Origin: Paracraurococcus lichenis
GTDB taxonomy: Bacteria > Pseudomonadota > Alphaproteobacteria > Acetobacterales > Acetobacteraceae
Length of the DNA stretch: 63,408 bases
Assembly (NCBI RefSeq): GCF_030657435.1
Contig: NZ_JAUTWS010000036.1
Location: 1 to 63,408, forward strand
Reading direction: 5' to 3'
Shown here piece by piece: positions 34,695-43,541 of this stretch. Position 1 is the stretch's first letter, and every line of letters starts with the position of its first letter. A model generated the notes under the pieces. It saw only the letters and a list, made by a program, of their open reading frames with translations, was not told the DNA's origin and ran no database searches. The translations under genes were made by a program, and so were the position numbers.

Positions 34695-35027
34695 GGCATC
34701 CTCCCGAACAACTGGCCATTGCGAGATACGTCCTCGCTGCGGCTCGCCGCGGTCGTGCGACGATCCTGAGACGCCACCTCGCCATCAGGAGTTCCCGGGC
34801 AGTTCCGTATCCCGCCCGGAGTGTATCCACCGGGGAATCAATCCCTCGAGGCCCAACCACCCGGGAAGCCGAGCGGAACCGCATGGGGACGAAGGTAGCC
34901 GTTCCGGGGCGGGCCGAGACGCCGCCACTGCCCTGTGCGCGACACCCTGGCCGGGTCTGCCGCCTCCAAGCGCCGCCACGGCGGCCGCCTCTGCCCGCCG
35001 CACTGGCGGCCGCCAGGACCGATGATC
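34695..35027. other. spacer with the Rieske operon promoter
   Basis: There is no recognised gene in this 333-base gap between the RidA stop and the Rieske start. A GGGAGGATG ribosome site is seen just before ATG 34694. Promoter elements could not be named. Confidence 0.4.
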
Positions 35028-35438
35028 CTATCCCGCATCCGCTCGATCCGGCAGGATTGCTGTGGCCTCGATCTCCACCCGCGCCTCCGGCTCTGCCAAA
35101 GCCGAGACCTGGACCAGCGTCATCGCGGGGTAGTGGCGTCCCATGACGCTACGATAGGCCGAGCCCAGCGCCGCGAGGCTGCCGCGGTATTCCGCGATGT
35201 CCGTGACATACCAGGTGAGGCGGCCGATATGCTCGGCGCGACCGCCGGCCTCGGCCAATACGGCCAGGATGTTGCGCAGCGCCTGCTCCGCCTGGGCGAC
35301 GAAGCCCTGGGCGAAGCGCCCTTCCGCGTCCCAGCCCACCTGGCCGCCGACCAGCACGGTGCGACCCTCGCCCAGCATGCCGTTGGCATAGCCTTTCGGC
35401 GCCGGCCAGCCCGGCGGCTGCAGCGGGACCAGGGTCAC
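35028..35438 (-). CDS. RidA-family enamine/imine deaminase
   Basis: A 136-residue RidA/YjgF/Rid-family protein. The core shows VGGQVGWDAEGRFAQGFVAQAEQALRNI and, near the end, the conserved Glu in ARVEIEATA. Such proteins hydrolyse reactive enamines and imines. That suits this operon: ring opening of a 2-amino-cyclohexene-type CoA thioester would release an enamine or imine. Comparable genes accompany the Azoarcus 2-aminobenzoate clusters. The ATG at 35438 overlaps the ligase stop by four bases. The typical Arg of deaminase-active RidA is not clearly placed, so chemistry is inferred. Confidence 0.85.
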   Translation of the reverse strand: MTLVPLQPPGWPAPKGYANGMLGEGRTVLVGGQVGWDAEGRFAQGFVAQAEQALRNILAVLAEAGGRAEHIGRLTWYVTDIAEYRGSLAALGSAYRSVMGRHYPAMTLVQVSALAEPEARVEIEATAILPDRADAG

Positions 35439-37114
35439 GCCGGCTGCTCCCCCACCCTCTGCCGCAGGGCGAAGCGTTGCAGCTTGCCGGTGCCGGTGCG
35501 CGGCAGGGCTGCGACGAACTCCACCGCGCGGGGGTATTTGTAGGGCGCGATCTCCGCCTTCACATGGTCCTGCAGCGCGCGCAGCAGCGCGTCATCCGCT
35601 GTCATGCCCGCCTGCAACACGACATAGGCCTTCACGATCATCCCGCGTTCCGCATCCGGCACACCGACCACGCCGCATTCCCGCACCGCCGGGTGGGTGA
35701 GCAGCGCCGCCTCCACCTCCGGCCCCGCGATGTTGTAGCCGGCGGAGATGATCATGTCGTCGCTGCGCGCCTGGTACCAGAAATAGCCGTCCTCGTCCTG
35801 GACATAGGTGTCACCGGTGATGTTCCAGCCCCGCTGCACGTAATCCGCCTGGCGCGGATCGGCGAGGTAGCGGCAGCCCGTGGGACCGCGCACCGCGAGG
35901 CGCCCGGGCGTGCCGCGCGGCATCTCCTCGCCATTCCGGCCGATCACCTTCGCCTCGTAGCCCGGCACGGGCAGGCCGGTGGCGCCGGGGCGGATCCGCT
36001 CCTCCGGCGCGCCGATGAAGATGTGCAGCATCTCCGTCGCCCCGATGCCATCCATGATCGGCAGGCCCGTAGCGCGCTGCCAGGCGTCGAAGACCGGCTT
36101 CGGCAAGGCTTCGCCGGCCGAGACGCATCGGCGGAGCGAGGAGACGTCCTGCGCGCCGGTGGAAACCGCCTGCGCCATGGCGCGCCAGGCGGTGGGCGCG
36201 GTGAAGCAGATGGTCGCGCGGTGCCGGGCGATGGCGGGCAGCAATTCCTCGGGCGATGCCTTCTCCAGCAGCACGGTGGTGGCGCCAACGCGGAAGGGGA
36301 AGAGCGCGAGGCCGCCGAGGCCGAAGGTGAAGGCGAGCGGCGGGGAGCCGATGAAGACATCCTCCGGCCCTGGCCGCAGCACTTCCTGCCCATAGGCATC
36401 GCAGACGGCCAGCAGGTCGCGGTGGAGATGCATGGTCCCCTTCGGCTCCCCGGTGGTGCCGGAGGTGAAACCGATCAGGCAGACATCCTCCGCCGCCGTG
36501 TCGCAGGCGGGGAAGTCGGGCGAGGCTGCGTCGCAGAGCGCTTCCAGCTCTCCGTCGCCCCAATGGGTGACATGTCGCAGGTCGGGCGCATCGCCGGCCG
36601 CCTTGCCCAGTTCCTCCGCCAGGCGCGCGTCGCACAGGGCGTGGCTGACCCGCGCCTTGCGCAGAATCGTGCCGAGTTCCCGTGCGCGCAGCAGCGGCAT
36701 GGTGGGCACCGCGACGCCGCCCGCCCGCAGCACGGCGAAGATGGCGGCGAGCATCCAGGCATTGTTCGGCCCGCGCAGCAGCACGCGGTTGCCGGGCACG
36801 AGACCCTGGCGGTGCACCAGCACATGCGCGATGCGGTTCACCCGTTCGGCGAAGCGGCGATAGGTCAGGCTCTCCGCCGATGTCACCACCGCCGGGTGAT
36901 CGCCCCGCACCGCCAGGTTGCGGTCCAGCAATTCCACTGTGCAGTTCAGCCGGGCGGGATAGCGAAGCTGCGGCAGGGTGAAGAGCAGGTTGGGCCATTG
37001 CTCGCGCGGCGGCAGGTTCTCCCGCGCGAAGCCATCGACATGCGCGCTGCGCGCATCCGCCAGATCGAAACCCAGACCGTCCATCGCCGCCTCCATTCGG
37101 GTGCGTGCCGGCAC
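35435..37114 (-). CDS. abmG: benzoate/2-aminobenzoate-CoA ligase
   Basis: A 559-residue acyl-adenylate-forming ligase. The P-loop TSGTTGEPKG is at 217-226. Later core motifs are GIGATEMLHIF, WNITGDTY, YQARSDDMIISAGYNIAGPEVE and the C-terminal PRTGTGKLQRF with the catalytic Lys. It belongs with benzoate- and 2-aminobenzoate-CoA ligases by overall sequence. Assignment to 2-aminobenzoate rests on the divergent monooxygenase/reductase at 39356. GTG 37114 follows CAGGGAGAT and is preferred; ATG at 37096 or 37084 is possible. It converts the aromatic acid, ATP and CoA to the CoA thioester, AMP and pyrophosphate. Confidence 0.85.
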   Translation of the reverse strand: MPARTRMEAAMDGLGFDLADARSAHVDGFARENLPPREQWPNLLFTLPQLRYPARLNCTVELLDRNLAVRGDHPAVVTSAESLTYRRFAERVNRIAHVLVHRQGLVPGNRVLLRGPNNAWMLAAIFAVLRAGGVAVPTMPLLRARELGTILRKARVSHALCDARLAEELGKAAGDAPDLRHVTHWGDGELEALCDAASPDFPACDTAAEDVCLIGFTSGTTGEPKGTMHLHRDLLAVCDAYGQEVLRPGPEDVFIGSPPLAFTFGLGGLALFPFRVGATTVLLEKASPEELLPAIARHRATICFTAPTAWRAMAQAVSTGAQDVSSLRRCVSAGEALPKPVFDAWQRATGLPIMDGIGATEMLHIFIGAPEERIRPGATGLPVPGYEAKVIGRNGEEMPRGTPGRLAVRGPTGCRYLADPRQADYVQRGWNITGDTYVQDEDGYFWYQARSDDMIISAGYNIAGPEVEAALLTHPAVRECGVVGVPDAERGMIVKAYVVLQAGMTADDALLRALQDHVKAEIAPYKYPRAVEFVAALPRTGTGKLQRFALRQRVGEQPA

Positions 37115-37155
37115 ATCTCCCTGCAGATCGGATCACCGTCCTCCGGCGATCCGTC

Positions 37156-37965
37156 CTAGTTTCCCTTGAACTCAGGCCGCCGCTTCGCCACGAAGGCGTC
37201 GTAGGCGCGGCGGAAATCCTGTGTGGTCATGCAGAGCGCCTGGGCGACGGCCTCGGCCTCGATCGCCTGGTCGATCGACATGGCCCATTCCATCTGCAGC
37301 ATGCGCTTGGTCATGGCATGGGCGAAGCCCGGCCCCTCCGCCAGCTCCCGCGCCAGCTTCGCCGTTTCCGCCGCCAATGCCTCCGGCGCGTGCAGGGCAT
37401 TGAAGAAACCCCAGGCCAGGCCTTCCTCCGCGCCCATGCTGCGGCCGAGATAGAGAAGCTCGCTCGCCCGTCCCTGGCCGATGATGCGCGGCAGGATGGC
37501 GCAGGCGCCCATGTCGCAGCCGGCAAGGCCGACCCGGTTGAACAGGAAGGCCACCTTCGCGCGCGGCGTGCCGAGGCGGAGGTCGGCGGCCATGGCGACG
37601 ATCGCGCCGGCGCCGGCCGCGATGCCGTCCACCGCGGCGATGATCGGCTGCGGGCAGGCGCGCATCGCCTTGACAAGTTCCCCGGTCATGGCGGTGAACT
37701 GCATCAGCCCCCTGGTGTCGCGCTCCAGCAGCGGGCCGATGATCTCATGGACGTCGCCGCCCGAGCAGAAATTCCCGCCCGCACCGGCGATGGTGAAGGC
37801 CTTCACTGTCTCGTCCTGCGCCGCCATGCGGAACACGGCGGCGAGCTCGGCATAGCTCTCGAAGGTGAGCGGGTTCTTGCGCTCCGGCCGGTCGAGCGTG
37901 ATGGCGGCGACCGCGCCCCCCACCTCCAGCCGGACATGCCGGGCACGATGCGCGGCGAGGCTCAT
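37156..37965 (-). CDS. enoyl-CoA hydratase/isomerase
   Basis: A 269-residue crotonase-fold enzyme. The first oxyanion-hole motif is GAGGNFCSGGDVHEI (about 61-75). The second is in AVDGIAAGAGAIVAMAADLRLG, with AGCDMGACAILPRIIG in the catalytic region. In the anthranilate-CoA pathway it would hydrate or open the ring after dearomatisation, in a beta-oxidation-like way. Start ATG 37965 overlaps the marR stop (ATGA), and the ligase follows after 41 bases. Confidence 0.9.
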   Translation of the reverse strand: MSLAAHRARHVRLEVGGAVAAITLDRPERKNPLTFESYAELAAVFRMAAQDETVKAFTIAGAGGNFCSGGDVHEIIGPLLERDTRGLMQFTAMTGELVKAMRACPQPIIAAVDGIAAGAGAIVAMAADLRLGTPRAKVAFLFNRVGLAGCDMGACAILPRIIGQGRASELLYLGRSMGAEEGLAWGFFNALHAPEALAAETAKLARELAEGPGFAHAMTKRMLQMEWAMSIDQAIEAEAVAQALCMTTQDFRRAYDAFVAKRRPEFKGN

Positions 37966-38474
37966 GGCGTCTCCCCCTCCAGCCCCGACCTGACGCTGGC
38001 CTTGGCGCGGCCGAGCAGCCGGTAGAGCGCGACGCGCTCCGGCTCCGCGAGGCCGGCCATCAGCTCGGCGATCCAGCCCTCATGCGCCCTGGACTGACGG
38101 GCGAATTCGCGCCGGCCGCGCGGCGTCAGGCGCAGGGTCTGGGCACGGCGGTCGGTCGGGCTGACGCGGCGCTCGATCATCCCCTCCTCCTCCAGCCGCG
38201 CGGCGAGGCCTGTGACATTGCCGTTGCTCACCATCATCCGGCGCGACACCTCACCGAGCGTCAGCCCGCCCGGCGCGCGGTCGAGCTGCGCCAGCAGGTC
38301 GAAGCGCGGGAGGGTGGTGTCGAATTCCAGCCGCAGGCGGCGGCGGATCTCCGCCTCGATCAGGTTGGTGCAGGCCAGCAGCCGCAGCCAGAGCCGCAGC
38401 TCGTCCTTGTGGCCGGGCGGCGCGCCGGCCAGCGCCGTCTCGGCATCCACGGGCAGCCCGAGGTCGTCCGGCAT
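37962..38474 (-). CDS. MarR-family regulator of the anthranilate-CoA operon
   Basis: A 170-residue winged-helix regulator. The DNA-binding part includes LTLGEVSRRMMVSNGNVTGLAARLEEEGMIERR followed by the DRRAQTLRLT wing. MarR proteins in CoA-dependent aromatic pathways commonly respond to the aryl-CoA thioester. It is cotranscribed inside the operon between the SDR and hydratase genes with four-base or smaller overlaps on both sides. The repeated dyads at 39253-39332 are its probable operators. Confidence 0.9.
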   Translation of the reverse strand: MPDDLGLPVDAETALAGAPPGHKDELRLWLRLLACTNLIEAEIRRRLRLEFDTTLPRFDLLAQLDRAPGGLTLGEVSRRMMVSNGNVTGLAARLEEEGMIERRVSPTDRRAQTLRLTPRGRREFARQSRAHEGWIAELMAGLAEPERVALYRLLGRAKASVRSGLEGETP

Positions 38475-39241
38475 CAGACCTCGCCCCCCGCGACCGGGAT
38501 GGCGGCACCGTTCACCGCCGCGGCCTCCGGCAGGCAAAGGAAGAGGGCGGCGGCCGCCACCTCCTCCGGCCGGACCAGGCGGCCCTGCGGGTTGTGCCGC
38601 GCCAGCGCCGCGCGCGCCTCGGCCTCGCCGCGGCCGGTCTTCGCCGTGATGCGGGCGATGCTCTCCTCCGTCATCGGCGTCTCGGCGAAGCCGGGGCAGA
38701 TGGCGTTGACGGTGACCCCCTTGCCCGCGACCTCCTGCGCCAGCGCCCGCACCAGGCCGAGCAGCCCGTGCTTCGCCGCGGCATAGGCGGTGACATAGGC
38801 ATAGCCCTTCAACGCCGCGGTGGAGGCGATGGCGACGATCCGCCCTTCTCCGGCCGCCAGCATGCCGGGCAGCACCGCACGCATCGCCGCGGCGGCGCCG
38901 AGGAGATTGACCGAGAGCATGCGCTGCCACAGCGCATCGTCGCTCTCGAGGAAGGGCGCGCTCTCCGCCGCGCCGGCGGCATGCAGGAGGATGTCGCAGG
39001 CGGGCAGGGTCGGCAGTGCACCGGCGATGTCGGCGATGATGGCGTCCCGCGCCGCGCCTGCCGCCACCGCCGTCCGCAAGGGTCCTTCCCGCCGGCCGAG
39101 CACGGTCACCTCGGCGCCGGCACCGCTCAGCGCCCGGGCGCAGGCCAGGCCGATGCCGCTGCCGCCGCCGGTGACGAGCGCACGTTTCCCGGCCAGCGCC
39201 AGGCCTGCGCGCGACGGGGCGGGTTGCGGCAAGGCGTGCAT
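38474..39241 (-). CDS. short-chain dehydrogenase/reductase (3-hydroxyacyl-CoA type)
   Basis: A 255-residue SDR. The NAD(P) motif TGGGSGIG is at residues 24-31. The catalytic Ser, Tyr and Lys lie in VAIASTAALKGYAYVTAYAAAKHG, and the C-terminal PGFAETPM and VNGAAIPVAGG are typical. In this operon it would oxidise the hydroxyacyl-CoA formed by the hydratase. Start ATG 39241 follows a GGAGGAGGC. It is the first gene of the operon and divergent from the monooxygenase/reductase. Confidence 0.9.
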   Translation of the reverse strand: MHALPQPAPSRAGLALAGKRALVTGGGSGIGLACARALSGAGAEVTVLGRREGPLRTAVAAGAARDAIIADIAGALPTLPACDILLHAAGAAESAPFLESDDALWQRMLSVNLLGAAAAMRAVLPGMLAAGEGRIVAIASTAALKGYAYVTAYAAAKHGLLGLVRALAQEVAGKGVTVNAICPGFAETPMTEESIARITAKTGRGEAEARAALARHNPQGRLVRPEEVAAAALFLCLPEAAAVNGAAIPVAGGEV

Positions 39242-39252
39242 GCCTCCTCCTC

Positions 39253-39332
39253 GATGCTTGAAGCCTAAAGCATCTCCCGGGCGCGCCGCAACGGCTGATT
39301 CCGCTTGCCGCACGGATGCTTGAAGCCTAAAG
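39253..39332. promoter_or_regulatory. two MarR-type operator repeats in the SDR/monooxygenase gap
   Basis: GATGCTTGAAGCCTAAAG occurs exactly twice in the same direction, at 39253-39270 and 39315-39332, 62 bases apart. The first copy extends into a dyad, GATGCTT (39253-39259) with AAGCATC (39268-39274). Copy 1 is 12 bases from the SDR start and copy 2 is 24 bases from the monooxygenase start. One repressor could therefore block both divergent promoters. Confidence 0.65.
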
Positions 39333-39355
39333 GACAGGGGGCTGGAGGCGATCCG

Positions 39356-41680
39356 ATGCGCATCGCGGTCATCGGCGGGGGACCCGCCGGGCTCTACTTC
39401 GCCATTCTGATGCAGCGTGACCACCCGCAGGCGCGCATCACGGTGGTGGAACGCAATGGCGCCGATGACACCTTCGGGTTCGGCGTGGTCTTCAGCGACG
39501 CGACGCTGGATGCCTTCGCTGCGGCCGACCCGCCGAGCTACCATGCCATCGCCGGCAGCTTCGCCTATTGGGACGATATCGAGGTGCATGCGAAGGGTGC
39601 GGTGCACCGGATCGGCGGCAACGGCTTCTGCGGCTGCGCCCGCACCACCCTGCTGCGCCTGCTGCAGGACCGCGCCCGGAGCCTCGGCGTGGAGTTGCGC
39701 TTCGGCGAGGAGGCGACACCCGAGGACTTCCCGGATGCCGACCTGATCGTCGCGGCGGATGGCATCAACAGCCCGACCCGCACCCGCTTCGCGGAGCATT
39801 TCCGGCCGGAGATCGGCCTCCGCCCCAACCGCTTCGCCTGGATGGGCTCGACCCGCCCCTTCGACGCCTTCACCTTCTTCTTCAGGGAGAGGCCGGAGGG
39901 CATCTTCATCGCCCATTGCTACCAGTATGCGCCGAAGGCCAGCACCTGGGTGCTGGAGGCCGACCCGGAGACCTTCGCCCGCGCCGGGCTGGAGGGGATG
40001 GACGAGGCGGAGAGCGCCCGCTTCCTGGAAGGCGTCTTCGCCGAGGAACTGCAGGGGCACCGGTTGCTGACCAACCGCTCCCTCTGGCGGCGCTTCCCGC
40101 AGATCAGGTGCGGCCGCTGGGTCAGGGACAACATCGTCCTCATCGGGGATGCCAAGGCGAGCGCGCATTTCTCCATCGGCAGCGGCACCAAGCTGGCGAT
40201 GGAGGATGCCATCGCCCTGCACCGGGCCTTCCGGGCGGGCGGCAGCGTGGCGCAATGCCTCGCCCGCTACGAGAACGACCGGCGCGAGGATGTGGAGAAG
40301 ACCCAGCACGCGGCGGATGTCTCGCTGGTCTGGTTCGAGCATGTGCGGCGCTTCTGGGGCATGCACCCCACGCGCTTCGCCTTCGGGCTGATGACGCGCA
40401 GCAAGGCCATCACCTGGGACAACCTGGCGCTGCGCGCGCCGGATTTCGTCGCGGAGACGCAGGCGGCCTATGCCGCGGAGGAGGGCGCGGACCCGGCCAG
40501 GCCGCCGATGTTCCAGCCGCTGCGGCTGCGCGGGATGCAGGTGGCGAACCGCGTCGTCGTCTCGCCCATGTGCATGTATTCGGCCGAGGATGGGCTGCCG
40601 GGCGACTTCCACCTCGTGCATTACGGCGCGCGGGCGGTGGGCGGCGCCGGGCTGCTCTTCACCGAGATGACCTGCGTCGCGCCCGATGCCCGCATCACCC
40701 CGGGCTGCGCCGGGATCTGGAACGAGGCGCAGGAAGCCGCCTGGGCGCGGATCGTCGGCTTCGTCCATGCGCAGGGGCCGGCGAAGATCGCGCTGCAGCT
40801 CGGCCATGCCGGGCGGAAGGGCGCGACGAAGCTGATGTGGGACGGGATCGACCGGCCGCTCGAGCAGGGCGCCTGGCCCATCCTTTCCGCCAGCCCCATC
40901 CCCTATTTCCCGGACAGCCAGGTGCCGCGCGAGATGACGCGGGCGGACATGGACCGGGTGACGGCGGAGTTCGTCGCGGCTGCGCGGCGCGGCGCCCGGG
41001 CCGGCTTCGACATGCTGGAGCTGCACTGCGCCCATGGCTACCTGCTGGCGAGCTTCCTCTCGCCGCTGACCAACCGTCGGGTGGACGAGTACGGCGGCCC
41101 GGTGGAGAACCGGCTGCGCTTCCCGTTGGAGGTCTTCCGGGCGCTGCGCGAGGCCTGGCCGGCGGAGCGGCCGATGTCGGTGCGCCTCTCCGCGACCGAC
41201 TGGGCGGATGGCGGCATATCGGACGAGGACACGCTGGCGATTGCCCGCGCCTTCGCCGCCGCAGGCTGCGACCTGATCGATGTCTCGACCGGGCAGACCG
41301 TGCACGATGCTGCCCCGGTCTATGGCCGGATGTTCCAGGTGCCGTGGTCCGACATGATCCGGCAGGAATGCGGGATCGCCACCATGTGCGTCGGCAACAT
41401 CACCACGGCCGACCAGGTGAACACCATCCTCGCCGCCGGGCGGGCGGACCTGGTGGCGCTGGCGCGGCCGCACCTGACCGACCCGTCCTTCACCCTGCGC
41501 ACCGCGGCGCAGTATGGCGTGGCGGACATCGCCTGCCCGCCGCAGTACCGCTGGGGCAAGGACGCGCTGCTGCGCAATGCGGCGCGGGAGCAGGCGGACC
41601 TGCGCGAGCTGCGCCTGAAGGCCCGCCCCCGCAGCCACGCGCCCGCGCCGCCCGCCACCCTCCCGCGCGCCGCGGAATAG
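39356..41680 (+). CDS. abmA: 2-aminobenzoyl-CoA monooxygenase/reductase (FAD hydroxylase-OYE fusion)
   Basis: A 774-residue two-domain protein. Residues 1-375 form a class A flavin monooxygenase (IGGGPAGLYF at 6-15, DLIVAADGINS, NIVLIGDAKA). Residues 385-745 form an Old-Yellow-Enzyme domain (QPLRLRGMQVANRVVVSPMC, HYGARAVGGAGLL, QLGHAGRKG, DMLELHCAHGYLLASFLSP). This fusion is the layout of the Azoarcus 2-aminobenzoyl-CoA monooxygenase/reductase, which hydroxylates and then dearomatises the ring; databases often call homologues salicylyl-CoA 5-hydroxylase. The divergent CoA-ligase operon supports the anthranilate reading. Salicylate or 3-hydroxyanthranilate remain alternatives. Confidence 0.85.
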   Translation: MRIAVIGGGPAGLYFAILMQRDHPQARITVVERNGADDTFGFGVVFSDATLDAFAAADPPSYHAIAGSFAYWDDIEVHAKGAVHRIGGNGFCGCARTTLLRLLQDRARSLGVELRFGEEATPEDFPDADLIVAADGINSPTRTRFAEHFRPEIGLRPNRFAWMGSTRPFDAFTFFFRERPEGIFIAHCYQYAPKASTWVLEADPETFARAGLEGMDEAESARFLEGVFAEELQGHRLLTNRSLWRRFPQIRCGRWVRDNIVLIGDAKASAHFSIGSGTKLAMEDAIALHRAFRAGGSVAQCLARYENDRREDVEKTQHAADVSLVWFEHVRRFWGMHPTRFAFGLMTRSKAITWDNLALRAPDFVAETQAAYAAEEGADPARPPMFQPLRLRGMQVANRVVVSPMCMYSAEDGLPGDFHLVHYGARAVGGAGLLFTEMTCVAPDARITPGCAGIWNEAQEAAWARIVGFVHAQGPAKIALQLGHAGRKGATKLMWDGIDRPLEQGAWPILSASPIPYFPDSQVPREMTRADMDRVTAEFVAAARRGARAGFDMLELHCAHGYLLASFLSPLTNRRVDEYGGPVENRLRFPLEVFRALREAWPAERPMSVRLSATDWADGGISDEDTLAIARAFAAAGCDLIDVSTGQTVHDAAPVYGRMFQVPWSDMIRQECGIATMCVGNITTADQVNTILAAGRADLVALARPHLTDPSFTLRTAAQYGVADIACPPQYRWGKDALLRNAAREQADLRELRLKARPRSHAPAPPATLPRAAE

Positions 41681-41787
41681 GCGCAAACTCGGGTCGATCC
41701 AGGCCCGACTCCGGGCGTGGCGGATGGGGTTGGCGGCACTGCCGTCAACGGGAAGGCAGCGCCTTCCCTGGTCACTGGGAGGCGCGG

Positions 41788-43014
41788 ATGAAGGTCTTGA
41801 TCGCCGGCGGCGGCGTGGGCGGGCTGACCCTGGCCCTGATGCTCCACAGGCGCGGCATCGGCTGCACGGTGCTGGAGGCGGCGCCGGAGGTGCGCGAGCT
41901 CGGCGTCGGCATCAACAACCTGCCGCATTGCGTGGCGGAATGGGCGGAGCTGGGCCTACTGGAGGAGCTCGACCGCATCGCCATCCGCACGCGGGAGCTG
42001 CGCTACCTGAACCACCTCGGCCAGACCCTCTGGGCCGAGCCGCGCGGCCTGCATGCCGGCCACGCCTTGCCGCAATTCTCCATCCATCGTGGCCGGCTGC
42101 ACGGCATGCTGTGGCGCGCGGCGGAGCAGCGGCTGCCGGCCGGCGCGCTGCGCACGGCCCATCGGCTGGCGGGCTTCACCCAGGATGCCGGCGGCGTCAG
42201 CGCCCGCTTCGCCACGCCGGAGGGCGAGCAGGAGATCCGCGGCGACGTGCTGGTGGGCGCGGATGGGATCCATTCCGCCCTGCGCGCCCTGCTGCATCCG
42301 GATGACGGCGGGATCCGCTGGCAGGGGATCCTGATGTGGCGCGGCGCGGTGGACTGGCCGGCCTTCGAGACGGGCGACCTCATGTTCATCGCCGGCGACC
42401 TGGTGGCGAAGCTGGTCTACTACCCCATCGGGCCCGGCAGCACGCCGGAGCGCCGGCTGACCAATTGGGCGGTCTATGCGAAGGTCGCGAGCGGCGAGAA
42501 CCCGCCGCCGCGGCGGGAGGACTGGTCGCGCCCCGGCAACCTGGAGGACGTGCTGCCCCTCGCGCGCCGCCTCAAGCTGCCCTTCCTGGATGCGGAGGCA
42601 CTGATCCGCGCCTCGCCGCAGAAGCTGGAATACCCGATGTGCGACCGCGACCCGCTGCCCTGGTGGAGCACGGGCCGCGTCACGCTGCTGGGCGATGCGG
42701 CGCACCCGATGTACCCGGTGGGCTCCAACGGCGCATCCCAGGCGGTGCTGGATGCGCGGAGCCTGGCGGATGCGCTCGCGGCGCATGCGCCGGCGGAAGC
42801 ACTGCGCGCCTACGAGGCGGAGCGCCTGCCGAAGACCGCGGCGATCTGCGCCAGCAACCGCACCGGCGGGCCCGAGCTCGTGCTGGACGTCTTCGGCCAG
42901 CTCGCGCCGCAGGGCTTCGAGCGCATCGAGGACGTGATCCCGCCGGAGGAGATCGCCGCCATCGTGCGCGGCTATGCGACGCTGGCGGGCTTCGCGGCGC
43001 CGGCGCAGCGCTAG
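41788..43014 (+). CDS. FAD-dependent aromatic-ring monooxygenase
   Basis: A 408-residue class A flavoprotein hydroxylase. The FAD fingerprint is AGGGVGGLTLALML (residues 5-18), then DVLVGADGIHSALR, then TLLGDAAHPMYPVGSNGASQA. It resembles salicylate- and 6-hydroxynicotinate-type hydroxylases and proteins annotated as flavin-dependent oxidoreductases, but the substrate is not evident. ATG 41788 follows a GGGAGGCGCGG. It lies 107 bases after the 2-aminobenzoyl-CoA enzyme on the same strand and may share its transcript. It is convergent with the cupin gene. Confidence 0.88.
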   Translation: MKVLIAGGGVGGLTLALMLHRRGIGCTVLEAAPEVRELGVGINNLPHCVAEWAELGLLEELDRIAIRTRELRYLNHLGQTLWAEPRGLHAGHALPQFSIHRGRLHGMLWRAAEQRLPAGALRTAHRLAGFTQDAGGVSARFATPEGEQEIRGDVLVGADGIHSALRALLHPDDGGIRWQGILMWRGAVDWPAFETGDLMFIAGDLVAKLVYYPIGPGSTPERRLTNWAVYAKVASGENPPPRREDWSRPGNLEDVLPLARRLKLPFLDAEALIRASPQKLEYPMCDRDPLPWWSTGRVTLLGDAAHPMYPVGSNGASQAVLDARSLADALAAHAPAEALRAYEAERLPKTAAICASNRTGGPELVLDVFGQLAPQGFERIEDVIPPEEIAAIVRGYATLAGFAAPAQR

Positions 43015-43015
43015 A

Positions 43016-43059
43016 GTGCGATCGCCCGAGGCCCGAAGGACCGAGGGCGTGAATCGCAC
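43016..43059. terminator. bidirectional hairpin between the monooxygenase and cupin genes
   Basis: GTGCGAT at 43016-43022 pairs with ATCGCAC at 43053-43059, and inside it CGCCC at 43023-43027 pairs with GGGCG at 43045-43049. It fills the 54-base gap between convergent stops. Confidence 0.6.
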
Positions 43060-43068
43060 GACCAGGGA

Positions 43069-43524
43069 TCAAGCTGCCGGAGGCGGCAGGAAGTCGACCT
43101 CGTGCAGCTTCGAGAGCCGCACCACCTCGTCCACGTCGGTCAGGTCATGCAGCTTCGTGAAAAGCTCGTGCAGCTTCCGCCCCGGGCTGACCCAGAAGAA
43201 GGCACGGGCCTGGGCGCCACTCTCGTTGAAGTAGCCATGCATGATGCCCTTCGGCATGCGCACCAGGTCGCCGGCGCTGGCGAAGTAGGTCTGCCCGTCC
43301 AGCACCAGCTTCCAGGTGCCTTCCAGCATCAGGATGTACTCGTCCTGCGTCGGGTGGATATGCGGCGGGACGAAGGTGCCGGGCGGGCTCACCGCCTCGA
43401 AGGCGAAGGAGTTCTCGCAGGACTGCTTGGGATAGTAGGTCTGGCCGAGGATGTTCCAGACCGTCCCCTCCGTGCCGTCGAAGCCGGTGCCGGCGCGGGT
43501 GATGCCGGGGATCTCCGCTGTCAT
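43069..43524 (-). CDS. cupin-domain protein
   Basis: A 151-residue single cupin. Motif 1 is PPHIHPTQDEYILMLEG with two His and a Glu as metal ligands; motif 2 is RMPKGIMHGYFN with the last His. It could be a small dioxygenase or isomerase, or a binding protein. It is the last gene of the ABC importer operon, 17 bases after livF, with a GGAGGGACG ribosome site. That position suggests it acts on the imported compound. Confidence 0.85.
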   Translation of the reverse strand: MTAEIPGITRAGTGFDGTEGTVWNILGQTYYPKQSCENSFAFEAVSPPGTFVPPHIHPTQDEYILMLEGTWKLVLDGQTYFASAGDLVRMPKGIMHGYFNESGAQARAFFWVSPGRKLHELFTKLHDLTDVDEVVRLSKLHEVDFLPPPAA

Positions 43525-43541
43525 GATTCGTCCCTCCATTC

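Noticed and set aside
38474..41686. 1070-codon open frame on the minus strand across the monooxygenase/reductase gene
   Set aside because: Only the last 255 codons (the SDR gene from ATG 39241) are real. The rest is antisense to a well-recognised enzyme and is rich in Arg, Ala, Pro and Gly as expected of GC-rich shadow frames.
39568..41787. plus-strand open frame continuous with the flavin hydroxylase at 41788-43014, giving 1148 codons
   Set aside because: The upstream part overlaps the monooxygenase/reductase in another frame and has low-complexity composition. ATG 41788 has a ribosome site and begins the FAD motif.
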